Notes: a model not told the origin generated them from the sequence alone. A stretch of DNA of 64,000 nucleotides from an uncultured Bacteroidales bacterium (GCA_944323825.1 CALUTY010000016.1:16485-80484); one strand, 5' to 3'; shown: positions 8,511 through 17,964, numbered from the stretch's first letter. Numbers and translations: made by a program.

Positions 8511-11500
8511 TCAGAACGAAAGGTCCACTCCGAACGCCACCATCCTTGTCTGGGGATATGTGCTGCCGTAATACACTCCGGAGGCAGTCTTCGACGCACC
8601 GGCAAACTCCGGGTCAAGTCCCGCGAACTTCGTGAATGTCAGAAGGTTGTTTCCCGTAACATAGATACGCAGCCTGTCTATCTTGGCCTTTCTCGTCCAT
8701 CTGCGCGGGAAAGTGTAGCCGAGGGTGACATTCTTCAGCTTAAGATAGGAGCCGTCCTCGATGAAATAGTCTGAATATCTTGCATAATTGCGGTTCGGGT
8801 CCTTCACGACGGCATTTCCGTTGGACGGGTCGAGAGCCATGATGCGAGGGCGGTCAGAGAGTCCGTTGCCCATGAAATATGAAGCCTTGAAGACCTCGGC
8901 AGTCGTATTCGAACTCTGGACCACGCTCTGGGTATAGGACTTCGAAAGGTTCATGACATCGTTCCCGGCAACGCCCAGAAAGTCGGCGGTAAAGTCGATT
9001 CCCTTGTAGTCCAGAGAAATAGTGAATCCGTACTGGACTTTCGGCCACGGGTTGCCGATGAAGGTGCAGTCATCATCATTGATGGTGCCGTCACCGTTCA
9101 GGTCCACGAACTTCAGGTCCCCGACACCGGTAAGGCGCTGGTGATAATACTCGTGGCCGTTGGCACGGGCTATGGCATTGAGCTCGTCTATCTCCTCCTG
9201 CGAGGTAATCATCCCGTCGGTCTTCAGTCCCCAGAAACTGCTCACAGGCATGCCGTTGACAGTCTTGCAGGGACTCGGCCCCTCATTCGGATGTCCTCCT
9301 CCCCCATAGATATAGGCTGTCGGAAGGCCGAGGTCAATGACCTTGTTGCGGTTCTGCGACACATTCGCGCTGACGGAATAGTTCAGTCCGCCGACATTGT
9401 TCCTGTAGCTGACCAGGAGTTCCCATCCGTTGTTGTCGATGCGTCCAAGATTCACCGGAACTGTGGACATTGTGCCGAGCGACGAAGGCTGGGTGATACC
9501 GGAGGAAGGCGGCACTGAAAGGGCATATATCATGTCCTTGGTGATGCGCCGGTACCAGTCGAACGAGAGCGAAAGCCTGTTGTCGAAGAAATCGAGGTCA
9601 ATTCCTGCATCAATCGTCCGGATTGACTCCCATTTGATGTCTTCGTTGATGACCTTGGGGTTGTTGTAGCCGGAAACTGCCGACGAGCCGTCAAATGAAT
9701 GTACCGTGACATTCTTGAACGATGACAGATAGGAGTAGCTTGCAAGGGCAGTGTCGTTGCCGAGGATACCCCAGCTGACGCGAGGCTTGACGGAAGTCAG
9801 CCAGTTCTGCGACCAGTTCTTGAAGAAAGGCTCCTCCGAAATCTTCCATCCGGCAGAAAAAGAAGGGAAATTGCCCCATCTGTGATTCGGGCCGAACTTC
9901 GGGGAGCCGTCCCGGCGGAAATTGGCGGTGAAAAGATACCTGTTGTCATATGAATAAGTCACCCTTCCGAAAAATGAAAGGAACCTGTCATAGCTCAATG
10001 TGCCCGATGCGGACATGTCATCCACGGCGGACAAGGCGAACGACTGCGGGTCGGATATCGGAAAATCTGTCGCAGTGCCGCTCACAAAGGCATAATTGGC
10101 TGCCTTCGCCTCGAATCCGGCCATCACATTGAAGTCATGCTTTCCGCCGAACACCTTGCCGTATGAAAGGGTCGTAGTCAAGGTATATTCTTCGCTGTAG
10201 TCCAGGCATTTGTAATAGCTGTCGGTGGTCGGGGAACGGCCGAGGTCGTTGGCTTCAGTGTAATTGTCATCATACCCGCCTCCGAAATGGGCAGCCCCTG
10301 TCACATTCAGCTTCAGCCCGTCCACGATGTTCCAGTCAACATAAAGGTCTGCATTGCCCACAATGTCAGAGGACTTGTAGTGATGAAGGCCTATGTCGCC
10401 CCTCGGGTTGCCGGCAGAAGTGTCAATGCCGTCAGGAATGGCAGTCCAGGAACCGTCAGGGTTCTTCACGCTCATGAACGGAATTGAAACCCACGGGAAT
10501 GAAAGGGTGTAGGGATTCTCCCTGAGCCTTGCGAAATATATCTTTGTGCCCACAGTCACGGCCTTGTTGACTGCATAGTCCACATTCAGTCTTGCGGAAA
10601 TCCTCTCCCACCAGTTGTCAACCTGCGTGCCGTTTTCCCTTTCGTACGCCCCGGCCAGATAATACCGGATCTTGCCGCCGCCTCCCGAAAGGGAGAGATT
10701 ATAGCTGTGCTCCAGACCGTTGCGGTAGATTTCATCCGTCCAGTCGGTATAAGGGAGGGAAGAAGGGTCGTTCCAAAGGGAATAGTTCTCCCCCAGGGCC
10801 TGCTTCACCCTGATGTAATCCTGAGTGTCAAGCATTTCGTACATGTCCGAAAGCGAGCGGACACCCACCCTTGCCGAAAACGAAAGCCTCGGGGCGGAGT
10901 TGTAGTTTCCCTTCTTCGTGGTGACGAGAATCACGCCTCCCGCAGCCCGTGAACCGTAGATGGCCGCGGCACTTGCGTCCTTTATGATTTCTATGGATTC
11001 TATGTCGCTGAGATTGTAGTCTGCGGTGTTCTCAACCGCCACGCCGTCTATCACGAAAAGCGGATTCAGGCCGTTGATGGAACCGACTCCGCGGATGACT
11101 ATGTCCGAGCTGCTGCCAGGAGTCCCGTCGTTCTTCGACACCATCACACCGGCCACTTTTCCCTGAAGGGCCTCAGCCATGGAACGGGCAGGCACATTGC
11201 GGATGTCCTTTGCGTCCACCGAAGCTATCGAGCCCGTAAGGTCGGACTTTTTCTGCGTGCCATACCCCACGACGACCACATCGTCCAGAAACTCCGTGTC
11301 CATCTCCAGGATCACATTGAGCTTTTTCCTGGCCAGCACCGGAAGGCGCATGTCGCGGAATCCCACATACGAAATGAGGAGCACCGACTTTGGAGATACC
11401 GTCATTGAGAAATTTCCGTCAAGGTCAGTTACCACACCTTTTGAAAGCGGTGCATCCTTTATCAGCACGCTCGCACCCGCAAGAGGATTCCCGAGGTCGT

Positions 11501-11657
11501 CGGTGACCTTTCCCGTGATCACATATTCTTCCGGCACAAGAGCCTCCTCATGTTCCGGTCCTGAAGCCGCCCGGGCATTTCCCGCTGCCGCCAGAAAACA
11601 AAGACAAAAGGAGAATACATACACTAACTGCCGCAAAACAAATTTTCTGTCTTTCAT
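8511..11657 (-). CDS. SusC/RagA-family TonB-dependent outer-membrane transporter
   Basis: This is a 1048-residue outer-membrane importer, powered by TonB and capped by the SusD-like protein encoded downstream. A signal peptide ending near NARA is followed by a carboxypeptidase-regulatory-like beta domain (YVITGKVTDDLGNPLAGA). Next come the TonB-box and SusC signature (VVVVGYGTQKKSDLTGS) and a plug domain (IVIRGVGSINGLNPLFVIDG, AAIYGSRAAGGVILVTTKKG). A large beta-barrel ends MVAFGVDLSF. The start at 11657 is preferred to 11684 because a very good promoter (11682-11713) would place transcription initiation just upstream of it. It is co-oriented with a membrane-bound HTH regulator encoded immediately upstream. 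Confidence 0.95.
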   Translation of the reverse strand: MKDRKFVLRQLVYVFSFCLCFLAAAGNARAASGPEHEEALVPEEYVITGKVTDDLGNPLAGASVLIKDAPLSKGVVTDLDGNFSMTVSPKSVLLISYVGFRDMRLPVLARKKLNVILEMDTEFLDDVVVVGYGTQKKSDLTGSIASVDAKDIRNVPARSMAEALQGKVAGVMVSKNDGTPGSSSDIVIRGVGSINGLNPLFVIDGVAVENTADYNLSDIESIEIIKDASAAAIYGSRAAGGVILVTTKKGNYNSAPRLSFSARVGVRSLSDMYEMLDTQDYIRVKQALGENYSLWNDPSSLPYTDWTDEIYRNGLEHSYNLSLSGGGGKIRYYLAGAYERENGTQVDNWWERISARLNVDYAVNKAVTVGTKIYFARLRENPYTLSFPWVSIPFMSVKNPDGSWTAIPDGIDTSAGNPRGDIGLHHYKSSDIVGNADLYVDWNIVDGLKLNVTGAAHFGGGYDDNYTEANDLGRSPTTDSYYKCLDYSEEYTLTTTLSYGKVFGGKHDFNVMAGFEAKAANYAFVSGTATDFPISDPQSFALSAVDDMSASGTLSYDRFLSFFGRVTYSYDNRYLFTANFRRDGSPKFGPNHRWGNFPSFSAGWKISEEPFFKNWSQNWLTSVKPRVSWGILGNDTALASYSYLSSFKNVTVHSFDGSSAVSGYNNPKVINEDIKWESIRTIDAGIDLDFFDNRLSLSFDWYRRITKDMIYALSVPPSSGITQPSSLGTMSTVPVNLGRIDNNGWELLVSYRNNVGGLNYSVSANVSQNRNKVIDLGLPTAYIYGGGGHPNEGPSPCKTVNGMPVSSFWGLKTDGMITSQEEIDELNAIARANGHEYYHQRLTGVGDLKFVDLNGDGTINDDDCTFIGNPWPKVQYGFTISLDYKGIDFTADFLGVAGNDVMNLSKSYTQSVVQSSNTTAEVFKASYFMGNGLSDRPRIMALDPSNGNAVVKDPNRNYARYSDYFIEDGSYLKLKNVTLGYTFPRRWTRKAKIDRLRIYVTGNNLLTFTKFAGLDPEFAGASKTASGVYYGSTYPQTRMVAFGVDLSF

Positions 11658-11681
11658 GTCTGCATCAAAAATTCCAAGACG

Positions 11682-11713
11682 CAAAATTAGACCTGAAAAG
11701 TTTTCACGGCAAA
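11682..11713 (-). promoter_or_regulatory. Promoter of the susCD operon
   Basis: On the minus strand TTTG (11710-11713) is followed by exactly 20 bases and then TAATTTTG (11682-11689), a full match to the Bacteroidota consensus. The leader to the ATG at 11657 would be about 20 bases. Confidence 0.85.
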
Positions 11714-11729
11714 ACGGAAGTTTGACATT

Positions 11730-11744
11730 TTGGTTTTAGACCAA
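11730..11744. promoter_or_regulatory. Candidate operator upstream of the susCD promoter
   Basis: TTGGT (11730-11734) and ACCAA (11740-11744) form a perfect inverted repeat around five bases. It lies 16 bases upstream of the -33 element of the susCD promoter, a fitting place for an activator such as the HTH regulator encoded next upstream. This is inference from position and symmetry only. Confidence 0.35.
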
Positions 11745-11842
11745 TACTGATTATCAATAATTTAAATATAAAGAAACAGAAAAAGTCTTCCGAAGCGTAC
11801 AATTTGTCTTCCATTTGGCACGGGATGCAGACTATTTTCATG

Positions 11843-13519
11843 TCAGCCCCGGCGTTCACTGTCTTCCGACTCTATGTCAGACATGAGTTTTCTCAGGTAG
11901 ATGTCAATGTTGGTGTCCTTCGGTCCGATGCCTAACTTTTTTCTGATGACACTGTTGATCTTGTAATACCGGCTCGAACTGAGTATATTTCCTATGTCCT
12001 TTCCCTTGTAGCCCATGCAATAGAGACTGCAGTAGCCTATCTCCCAGGTGCTCAGCTGGAGAGAACGGAAACGGTCCGCCACGGCAGGATGCCTGACGGA
12101 AAACATCAGGCCGAGTGAATTCAGGTAGGCGTCCTTGTCCAAGGCAATGGACTCTATCATTTCAGATGCCTTTTCTGGAGAATACCTGTCCTTGTCAAGA
12201 AGACGCACGGTCAGAAGCTCATCAAGTACGGAAAGCCTGTTTTCAAGCACCTTGCGCGTAGGCTCATCAATAAGGACGGAATTCTTCACCATTCCGGACA
12301 GGGCCTCCTTTTCGTCCGACACTGACCTGTACAGCCCTTCAAGATGCTCTGCCCGGCGGCTCTGCCTCCAGAATTTCCTTCTGAAGCGGAAAATCAGGAA
12401 TATGGCCACTGCCGCCGTCACCGCAAGGGCAACAAAAACCCATGTCCACACCATCCTGGCCCTGTAGATATTCACCTGTTCATCGAAACGCTTCTCTACA
12501 AGCCTTACATTCTCCTGCAGCTTGTCCATGTATGTGGAATCTTTCAGAACCACATGCCGTCTGTATGCGGAAAGAGCATTTTCCGCCTGGCCGAGCGAAT
12601 CGTATACACTTGAGAGACGGAGCCAGAAAGTCGGATTGCGTCCGAAATCCGAGTTCATTACGGAATACCTGTTCAGCCATGTCATGGCCGAATCCACATA
12701 ACCGGACTGCAGATAGATGTCCGCTATTGACAGAAGGTTCCCGGCCTCAAGCGTGCCGGTATCCTCTATCTGCTCATCCACGGCCTTGAGCACATCATCC
12801 AGCGATATGTCCTCGTCCATCCTGACCAGAAGCCTGAAATACCTTACCTTGTCCGAGTCCCGTATGTCATCCCAGTAAGTATCAATTCTCGACAGGAACT
12901 CCCTTGCCTTTTCCTTGTCCCCCATTGAAAAACAGGATCTTGCCGCACGGACACATGATTCGGCATAATGTTCGGCGTCACCCGCCTTCAGATAACTCTG
13001 TGCCGCCAAATCATAATTTTCGATGGCATCACGGTAGCCGAATCCGTCCTCATACAGCCTTGCCTTGGCAAAATACAGCCTGCCGGCAAATTCAGGACTT
13101 TCGGAGCCGTCCATATAATATTCCGCACGCACGAAACATGACATGGCCATATTCTCATTCCCGGCATTCCCGTAGATTCTGCCCATGAAATAATAGGCTT
13201 CAAGCCTGTCCCTGTCGGATCCGTATTTCTTGTAATAATTGTATGCAATGCTGACAAGACTGTCCTGCATGGGCCTTTCTCCCGTGATGTCCGAGGCTAT
13301 GGAATACATAAGGGCATACTTCGCCTTCTTCTCTCCGGAATCGAGAAGGGACGGAGGCAGGCTGTCAAGCACATTCAGCGCACTGTCGGGGTATTCAAAG
13401 ACATATTGACCCACTTCGTCAAGAGGGTCGGGCATCGTTTTTTCATCGTGACGGCATGAGGCTGCAGAAAAAAGCGCCAGAAACACTGCCGTATATATAA
13501 TAATATGTGTTCTTGTCAT
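11843..13519 (-). CDS. Membrane-anchored TPR regulator with C-terminal HTH
   Basis: This 558-residue protein looks like a one-component signal transducer. The ATG at 13519 gives a lipoprotein signal peptide ending FSAASC (Cys22). About 330 residues of TPR-like helices follow (YYFMGRIYGNAGNENMAMSC, ESCVRAARSCFSMGDKEKA). A single TM helix sits near 360-380 (VWTWVFVALAVTAAVAIFL), then a basic stop-transfer FRFRRKFWR and a cytoplasmic coiled coil. The C-terminus, residues about 485-530 (LSTWEIGYCSLYCMGYKGK, then a stretch through SSSRYYKINSVIRKKLG), resembles a LuxR-type HTH. Such proteins are common in Bacteroidales beside SusCD operons. I infer that periplasmic ligand sensing controls the susCD promoter immediately downstream. 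The 323-base interval 11520-11842 is covered by susC, its promoter and the operator described here. Confidence 0.75.
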   Translation of the reverse strand: MTRTHIIIYTAVFLALFSAASCRHDEKTMPDPLDEVGQYVFEYPDSALNVLDSLPPSLLDSGEKKAKYALMYSIASDITGERPMQDSLVSIAYNYYKKYGSDRDRLEAYYFMGRIYGNAGNENMAMSCFVRAEYYMDGSESPEFAGRLYFAKARLYEDGFGYRDAIENYDLAAQSYLKAGDAEHYAESCVRAARSCFSMGDKEKAREFLSRIDTYWDDIRDSDKVRYFRLLVRMDEDISLDDVLKAVDEQIEDTGTLEAGNLLSIADIYLQSGYVDSAMTWLNRYSVMNSDFGRNPTFWLRLSSVYDSLGQAENALSAYRRHVVLKDSTYMDKLQENVRLVEKRFDEQVNIYRARMVWTWVFVALAVTAAVAIFLIFRFRRKFWRQSRRAEHLEGLYRSVSDEKEALSGMVKNSVLIDEPTRKVLENRLSVLDELLTVRLLDKDRYSPEKASEMIESIALDKDAYLNSLGLMFSVRHPAVADRFRSLQLSTWEIGYCSLYCMGYKGKDIGNILSSSRYYKINSVIRKKLGIGPKDTNIDIYLRKLMSDIESEDSERRG

Positions 13520-13659
13520 AAATTCCAGGCCAATGACGGCAGAAGAAATTTTCCTGCAACTCCCGTGCCTTTGCAACGACTGCCTTCCGATACGAAATGT
13601 CCGATTTTACAAAATTTTGCGTATCTTCGCAGGTTGAATTGAAATTTAAACCAAAGATT

Positions 13660-15441
13660 ATGGCGCGTGAAATAAAATTTTCTCTCGTGTACAGAGACAT
13701 GTGGCAGTCTTCGGGAAAATATGTCCCGACTGTCAGCCAGCTCAAGGAAGTGGCTCCTGCCATCATTGACATGGGATGCTTCGACAGGGTGGAAACCAAC
13801 GGAGGGGCATTCGAGCAGGTGAACCTTCTTTTCGGGGAAAATCCGAACAAGGCAGTGCGCGAATGGACGGCACCCTTCAACAAGGCCGGAATCCAGACCC
13901 ACATGCTTGAAAGAGGACTTAACGCACTCAGGATGAATCCTGTCCCTGCCGATGTCAGGGAACTGATGTATAAGGTAAAGGGGAAACAGGGCACCAACAT
14001 ATCCAGGTCCTTCTGCGGACTGAACGACCACAGGAACCTCAGGCTTTCAGTGGAATATGCAAAGAAAGGCGGGATGATCTCCCAGGTGGCCCTTTCCATC
14101 ACCAACTCCCCTATCCACACTGTGGAATATTATATGGGAATCGTCGACAAGGTGGTCGGATACGGGTGCGACGAAATCTGTCTTAAGGACATGGCAGGAA
14201 TCGGACGCCCTACCATGCTCGGAGAGCTCACTAAATCCATCAAGAAGAAATATCCGCACATCAAGATACAGTATCACGGACACTGCGGACCGGGATTCTC
14301 CCCAGCCTCGATGCTTGAAGTGGCAAGGGCCGGTGCCGACTACCTCGATGTGGCCGTAGAGCCGCTTTCATGGGGCAAGGTGCATCCGGATGTGATCACC
14401 ATCCGTGAAATGATGAAGGCAGACGGCTTCCTCGTGAAGGACCTCAACATGGATGCCTACATGGAAGTGCGCCGCCTTACCCAGAAATTCATTGACGAAT
14501 TCCTCGGCTACTGGATCGACCCGAACAACTCCCACATGTCCTCCCTCCTGGTCGGCTGCGGCCTTCCGGGCGGCATGATGGGCTCGATGATGGCGGACCT
14601 GAAAGGGTTCCACGGGGCAATCAACGCCTCCCTCAGGGCACAGGGCAAGCAGGAGCTTACTCTCGACAACCTGATGGTGATGCTGTTCCAGGAAGTGGAA
14701 TATGTATGGCCTCGCCTCGGCTACCCGCCACTCGTGACACCATTCAGCCAGTATGTGAAGAACACTGCCCTGATGAACCTGATGAACATCCTCAAGGGCC
14801 AGCCGAGATGGACCACCATTGACAAGGACACATGGAACATGATTCTCGGCAAGATGGGGAAACTCCCTGGCGAGCTTGCGCCTGAAATCGTGGAACTTGC
14901 AAAGTCCAAGGGACTTGAATTCTACACCGGAAATCCTCAGGACGCATTCCCGAACGAGCTTGACAAGTACCGCAAGATGATGCAGGAAGAGGGCTGGGAC
15001 TTCGGCGAGGACGACGAAGAGCTCTTCGAGTTCGCAATGCACGAAAGGCAGTACCGTGACTACAAGAGCGGCATAGCCAAGGAGCGTTTCAAGAAAGACC
15101 TTGAAGCTGCCAAGGAAAAGGCAGGCGCCCCGATAATCATCACCCGTCCGGTGGTGGAAATGCCGAAGTATGATGTGGAGAAGATTGCCGAGAAATACCC
15201 TGACGCAACTCCGATACAGGCTCCGGTAAAAGGACAGCTCATCTGGCAGGTGGATGTTGATGACGCCTCCACGGCTCCTGTAGTGGGCACTGAAGTGAAG
15301 GCAGGCCAGGCAATGAGCCATATCCAGACCTACTACGGCATGGAAGAGGTCATCCCTGCAGTTGACGGACGCATCGTGGCCATCTGCTCAAAGCAGGGCG
15401 ACATGGTTGCCAAAGGCGAGATTATAGCATTCGTAAAATAA
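13660..15441 (+). CDS. Carboxyltransferase subunit (PycB/OadA-like) with a biotin-less carrier domain
   Basis: This 593-residue protein belongs to the pyruvate carboxylase B/oxaloacetate decarboxylase alpha group. The TIM-barrel carboxyltransferase domain (about 1-300) keeps its metal and catalytic motifs: SLVYRDMWQS, the Lys of ICLKDMAGIGRP and the His pair in YHGHCGPGF. The conserved PycB-type helical domain follows (YPPLVTPFSQYVKN, ILGKMGKLPGELAPEI, DDEELFEFAMH). The last ~75 residues fold-predict as a biotinyl/lipoyl domain (IQAPVKGQLI, VVGTEVKAGQAM, DGRIVAICSKQGD). However, the EAMKM-type biotin site is replaced by HIQTYYGMEEV, with no lysine. The start at 13660 drops a 21-residue unrelated extension. 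No biotin carboxylase, carrier or membrane subunit lies nearby. Confidence 0.85.
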   Translation: MAREIKFSLVYRDMWQSSGKYVPTVSQLKEVAPAIIDMGCFDRVETNGGAFEQVNLLFGENPNKAVREWTAPFNKAGIQTHMLERGLNALRMNPVPADVRELMYKVKGKQGTNISRSFCGLNDHRNLRLSVEYAKKGGMISQVALSITNSPIHTVEYYMGIVDKVVGYGCDEICLKDMAGIGRPTMLGELTKSIKKKYPHIKIQYHGHCGPGFSPASMLEVARAGADYLDVAVEPLSWGKVHPDVITIREMMKADGFLVKDLNMDAYMEVRRLTQKFIDEFLGYWIDPNNSHMSSLLVGCGLPGGMMGSMMADLKGFHGAINASLRAQGKQELTLDNLMVMLFQEVEYVWPRLGYPPLVTPFSQYVKNTALMNLMNILKGQPRWTTIDKDTWNMILGKMGKLPGELAPEIVELAKSKGLEFYTGNPQDAFPNELDKYRKMMQEEGWDFGEDDEELFEFAMHERQYRDYKSGIAKERFKKDLEAAKEKAGAPIIITRPVVEMPKYDVEKIAEKYPDATPIQAPVKGQLIWQVDVDDASTAPVVGTEVKAGQAMSHIQTYYGMEEVIPAVDGRIVAICSKQGDMVAKGEIIAFVK

Positions 15442-15470
15442 CTGCAAGCCGAGCGCAGAGGCAAATTTAC

Positions 15471-15540
15471 AAAGTGCGGCCGGGCCGCACTTTCAATATT
15501 GACAGGGACAGCTCCAGACTGGGATGTCCCTGTTTTTTTT
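15471..15540 (+). terminator. Tandem hairpins ending the carboxyltransferase gene
   Basis: Two stems follow the stop codon. The first is AAAGTGCGGC (15471-15480) with GCCGCACTTT (15484-15493). The second is ACAGGGACA (15502-15510) with TGTCCCTGT (15525-15533), run directly into T8. The second has the form of an intrinsic terminator; the first may block 3' exonucleases. The rest of the gap to radC is AT-rich and shows nothing further. Confidence 0.85.
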
Positions 15541-15739
15541 GTGTCAATTATCCGGAATAATTTTACGGATAGACATTTTTATAAAAAAACAGAAAAATCC
15601 GCATATAAAAAGAGAAAAACCTGCATCGGAGGCGTATGGAAATAAGAAATGGAAGGTAATTTTGCAATGCTTGTCCGGCCGCAGACCGACTGCCGAAGCA
15701 TGACAGGGAAGTGCTGAGGAGAGGGCCCAAAGTGGCGGG

Positions 15740-16465
15740 ATGAAAAGGACGGACGGCAAGACGGATATGAAGATGAAGGAACTGTGCCCGGATGAGAGGC
15801 CGAGGGAAAAGATGATTTCAAAGGGGGCGGACAGCCTCAGCAATGCGGAACTGCTGGCAATACTGCTGAGAACGGGAACCGGCAGGCACAACGTGCTGGA
15901 AACTGCCCAGATGCTGCTGAAGATGGCGGAGGGAAGCCTTTCAGGACTTGTATCGATGTCCGTGGAAAAGATGTGCAGCATAGGCGGCATAGGACAGGGA
16001 AAAGCCGTGACGGTGGCTGCCGCACTTGAACTCGGGAAAAGATACGGGCGGGAAATATGCAGGCTCGACAGAGTCCCGATAACCGGGCCGGAAATGATAT
16101 ACAGGATGATGCTGCCTGAGATGCGGGGATTGAGGCATGAGGAATGCTGGGTGCTGTACCTCAACAGGGCCAATTATGTCATCGGAAAGGAAAGGTTCAG
16201 CAAGGGAGGGCTGGACAGCACCACAGTGGATGTGAGGATGATAGTGAAAACCGCCATTGAAAAGCTTGCAAGCGGAGTGATTCTCGTCCACAACCATCCG
16301 TCAGGCAACCCCACGCCCGGGCAGACAGACATAAAGCTGACAGGCAGGCTCAAGGCCGCAATGGAGACATTCGACATCTCCCTCGTGGACCATGTGGTGA
16401 TGTGCGATGACAGATTCTACAGCTTCTCAGACGAAGGGATGACTGTTCAGCAGAATATAATATGA
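15740..16465 (+). CDS. radC: RadC-family JAMM/MPN-domain protein
   Basis: This 241-residue RadC-like protein has an N-terminal helix-hairpin-helix part (LSNAELLAILLRTGTGR..., MCSIGGIGQGKAVTVAAALELG). The C-terminal JAB1/MPN metalloprotease-like domain carries the JAMM signature VHNHPSGNPTPGQTD, whose His and Asp residues would bind zinc. RadC was once linked to DNA repair, but its biochemical role is unsettled. It is a single chromosomal copy, converging on the Dma-type gene 75 bases away. Internal starts at 15767 and 15773 are possible. No phage or plasmid genes are next to it, so it is probably the core-genome copy. Confidence 0.9.
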   Translation: MKRTDGKTDMKMKELCPDERPREKMISKGADSLSNAELLAILLRTGTGRHNVLETAQMLLKMAEGSLSGLVSMSVEKMCSIGGIGQGKAVTVAAALELGKRYGREICRLDRVPITGPEMIYRMMLPEMRGLRHEECWVLYLNRANYVIGKERFSKGGLDSTTVDVRMIVKTAIEKLASGVILVHNHPSGNPTPGQTDIKLTGRLKAAMETFDISLVDHVVMCDDRFYSFSDEGMTVQQNII

Positions 16466-16540
16466 CCATCTGCTAAAGTACCCCTTGTTGCCGGAATGAA
16501 CGACTGCTAAAGCGCCTCAAATGCGCTCAGGATGATTCCT

Positions 16541-17923
16541 TCAATGGAAGGAGAAGCGGAGGCCGACACGGAAGTTGAAGTTGAACGGGCGGTCCTGATA
16601 AATGGTTTCTATCTGGCTGCCGTTGCCAAAGAACCAGCTGACACCGGGCTCGGCAAAGATGCCGATGAGAGGAGTGAAATTGAACTCGGCTCCGACTGCG
16701 GCATTGACGGACCACTGCAGTTCCCTCACGGAAATCTCATGCGTGTCCGTGGATGAAGTGACGCCATTGGACACATATTCAGCCACCTCTCGGCCTGAAA
16801 CGCATTTTTCAAGCATTCCGCCTGCGGTGGCATACATTGACCAGCGTTTTTTCTGCAGGAAATCATAACTGGCATTGAGCGGGATTCCTATATAATGGAG
16901 CTTCCTTTCAATCAGGCATCTGCGGAACTCGCTGCCGGCATCTATGTCAGAGGAAAGCATGGTATATGTCAGCCCAGTTTCTATGCTCCACCTCCGGCCC
17001 AGGTCATAGCGGAAAGACACCCCTGCCCTCACAGGCTGCCTGTGCCTTACTTCGGTGTTGAGATCCTTTTCGTCGCTGAACAGAGTGACTTCACCCGGAC
17101 TTGACACTGTGATCATTTCATGAACCTGGTCCCTCTGGAGGGATACCGGTGAAGCAAAAAGGGATTCATAGCCGGAACGGCTGTCAGCCGAACCAGGAAG
17201 GTTGGAAAAGAAAATGTCTGTACTTATGATGCTCTTGCGTTTATCCCCTGCAGACAGCCGCCCTTTCATATCGGGCACATTGTCCGCCGGCCATGAATAT
17301 TTCTCTATATATTTTTGAAGATTATCCTCCTGCATATCTTCCTGTCCAATCCCGGCTGCACCGGCAGACGCATTGTCCTGTTGAATATGATCAACACCGG
17401 CAACCTCACCCGCATCAGCCAGAAGGTCTTCCGGCAAGACTTCCTTTTTCATGACATCAATCGGGGCTTTCCCCTCCCGGGAATGCTTTCCAGACTGAGT
17501 ATCCACTGCAGACTCAGATGAAACATCTTTAGCATTCTTTGACACCGATACTGCATCAGGATTCCATTGTCCGGATACCACATCATCCACAGGTGCATCC
17601 ACCGAAGCTTCTTCGCCCGGAAGTTCCGTCCCGGATACAATCTCCTCCGGCTCGGCAGCACCCTGTCCGGAGGCGTCAGACAGGACATCGACAGAATTAT
17701 CCGGCTGCGGCCAGAGAATGAGAGCCAGCAAAAGCACGGCGGCTGCGGCGGCAAATCCGGAAAGGATTTTCACCACCCTGCCGCGATGCTGCTTCCGGGA
17801 AAGTCCGGAAGACAAGCCATCCCGGTCAAGGGAAGCGGCAATGTCCTCCCACAACCCCTCGGGCTCAGGGCTGTCATAATCCCGCATCTTCGTTCGCAGG
17901 TCCTTTATCCAGTCTTTCTCCAT
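16541..17923 (-). CDS. Dma-type dual-membrane-spanning anti-sigma factor
   Basis: This 460-residue protein has an architecture that would cross both membranes. Residues 1-50 are a charged cytoplasmic segment (DWIKDLRTKMRDYDSPEPEG...WEDIAA) of the kind that binds an ECF sigma factor. Residues 52-70 form one TM helix (KILSGFAAAAAVLLLALIL). Residues 71 to about 285 are acidic, low-complexity and probably disordered. Residues about 290-460 are alternating beta strands of a PorT/OMP_b-brl type barrel (AGVSFRYDLGRRWSIETGLT, WSMYATAGGMLEK, GIFAEPGVSWFFG) ending FRVGLRFSFH. This is the domain order described for Dma anti-sigma factors of Bacteroides that regulate vesiculation. The partner sigma gene ends 41 bases upstream and a NigD-like gene precedes that. 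There is no N-terminal signal peptide, consistent with the cytoplasmic start. Confidence 0.85.
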   Translation of the reverse strand: MEKDWIKDLRTKMRDYDSPEPEGLWEDIAASLDRDGLSSGLSRKQHRGRVVKILSGFAAAAAVLLLALILWPQPDNSVDVLSDASGQGAAEPEEIVSGTELPGEEASVDAPVDDVVSGQWNPDAVSVSKNAKDVSSESAVDTQSGKHSREGKAPIDVMKKEVLPEDLLADAGEVAGVDHIQQDNASAGAAGIGQEDMQEDNLQKYIEKYSWPADNVPDMKGRLSAGDKRKSIISTDIFFSNLPGSADSRSGYESLFASPVSLQRDQVHEMITVSSPGEVTLFSDEKDLNTEVRHRQPVRAGVSFRYDLGRRWSIETGLTYTMLSSDIDAGSEFRRCLIERKLHYIGIPLNASYDFLQKKRWSMYATAGGMLEKCVSGREVAEYVSNGVTSSTDTHEISVRELQWSVNAAVGAEFNFTPLIGIFAEPGVSWFFGNGSQIETIYQDRPFNFNFRVGLRFSFH

Positions 17924-17964
17924 TGCGTACCTTTTTGCGTACCTTTTATAATGTGCCGGTCGGG

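Noticed and set aside
13597..13659. Upstream in-frame extension of the carboxyltransferase gene
   Set aside because: The added 21 residues are unlike the family, whose proteins begin close to REIKFSLVYRDMWQS; an imperfect -7 box (TATCTTCG, 13622-13629) also falls inside the extension.
14368..15321. Long minus-strand open frame opposite the carboxyltransferase gene
   Set aside because: It lies wholly inside a well-conserved gene on the other strand and has a biased composition typical of antisense frames.
16466..16540. Weak AGCGC/GCGCT stem and a repeated CTGCTAAAG between radC and the Dma-type gene
   Set aside because: The stem is only 5 bp with no T-run, and the repeat is short enough to be chance.
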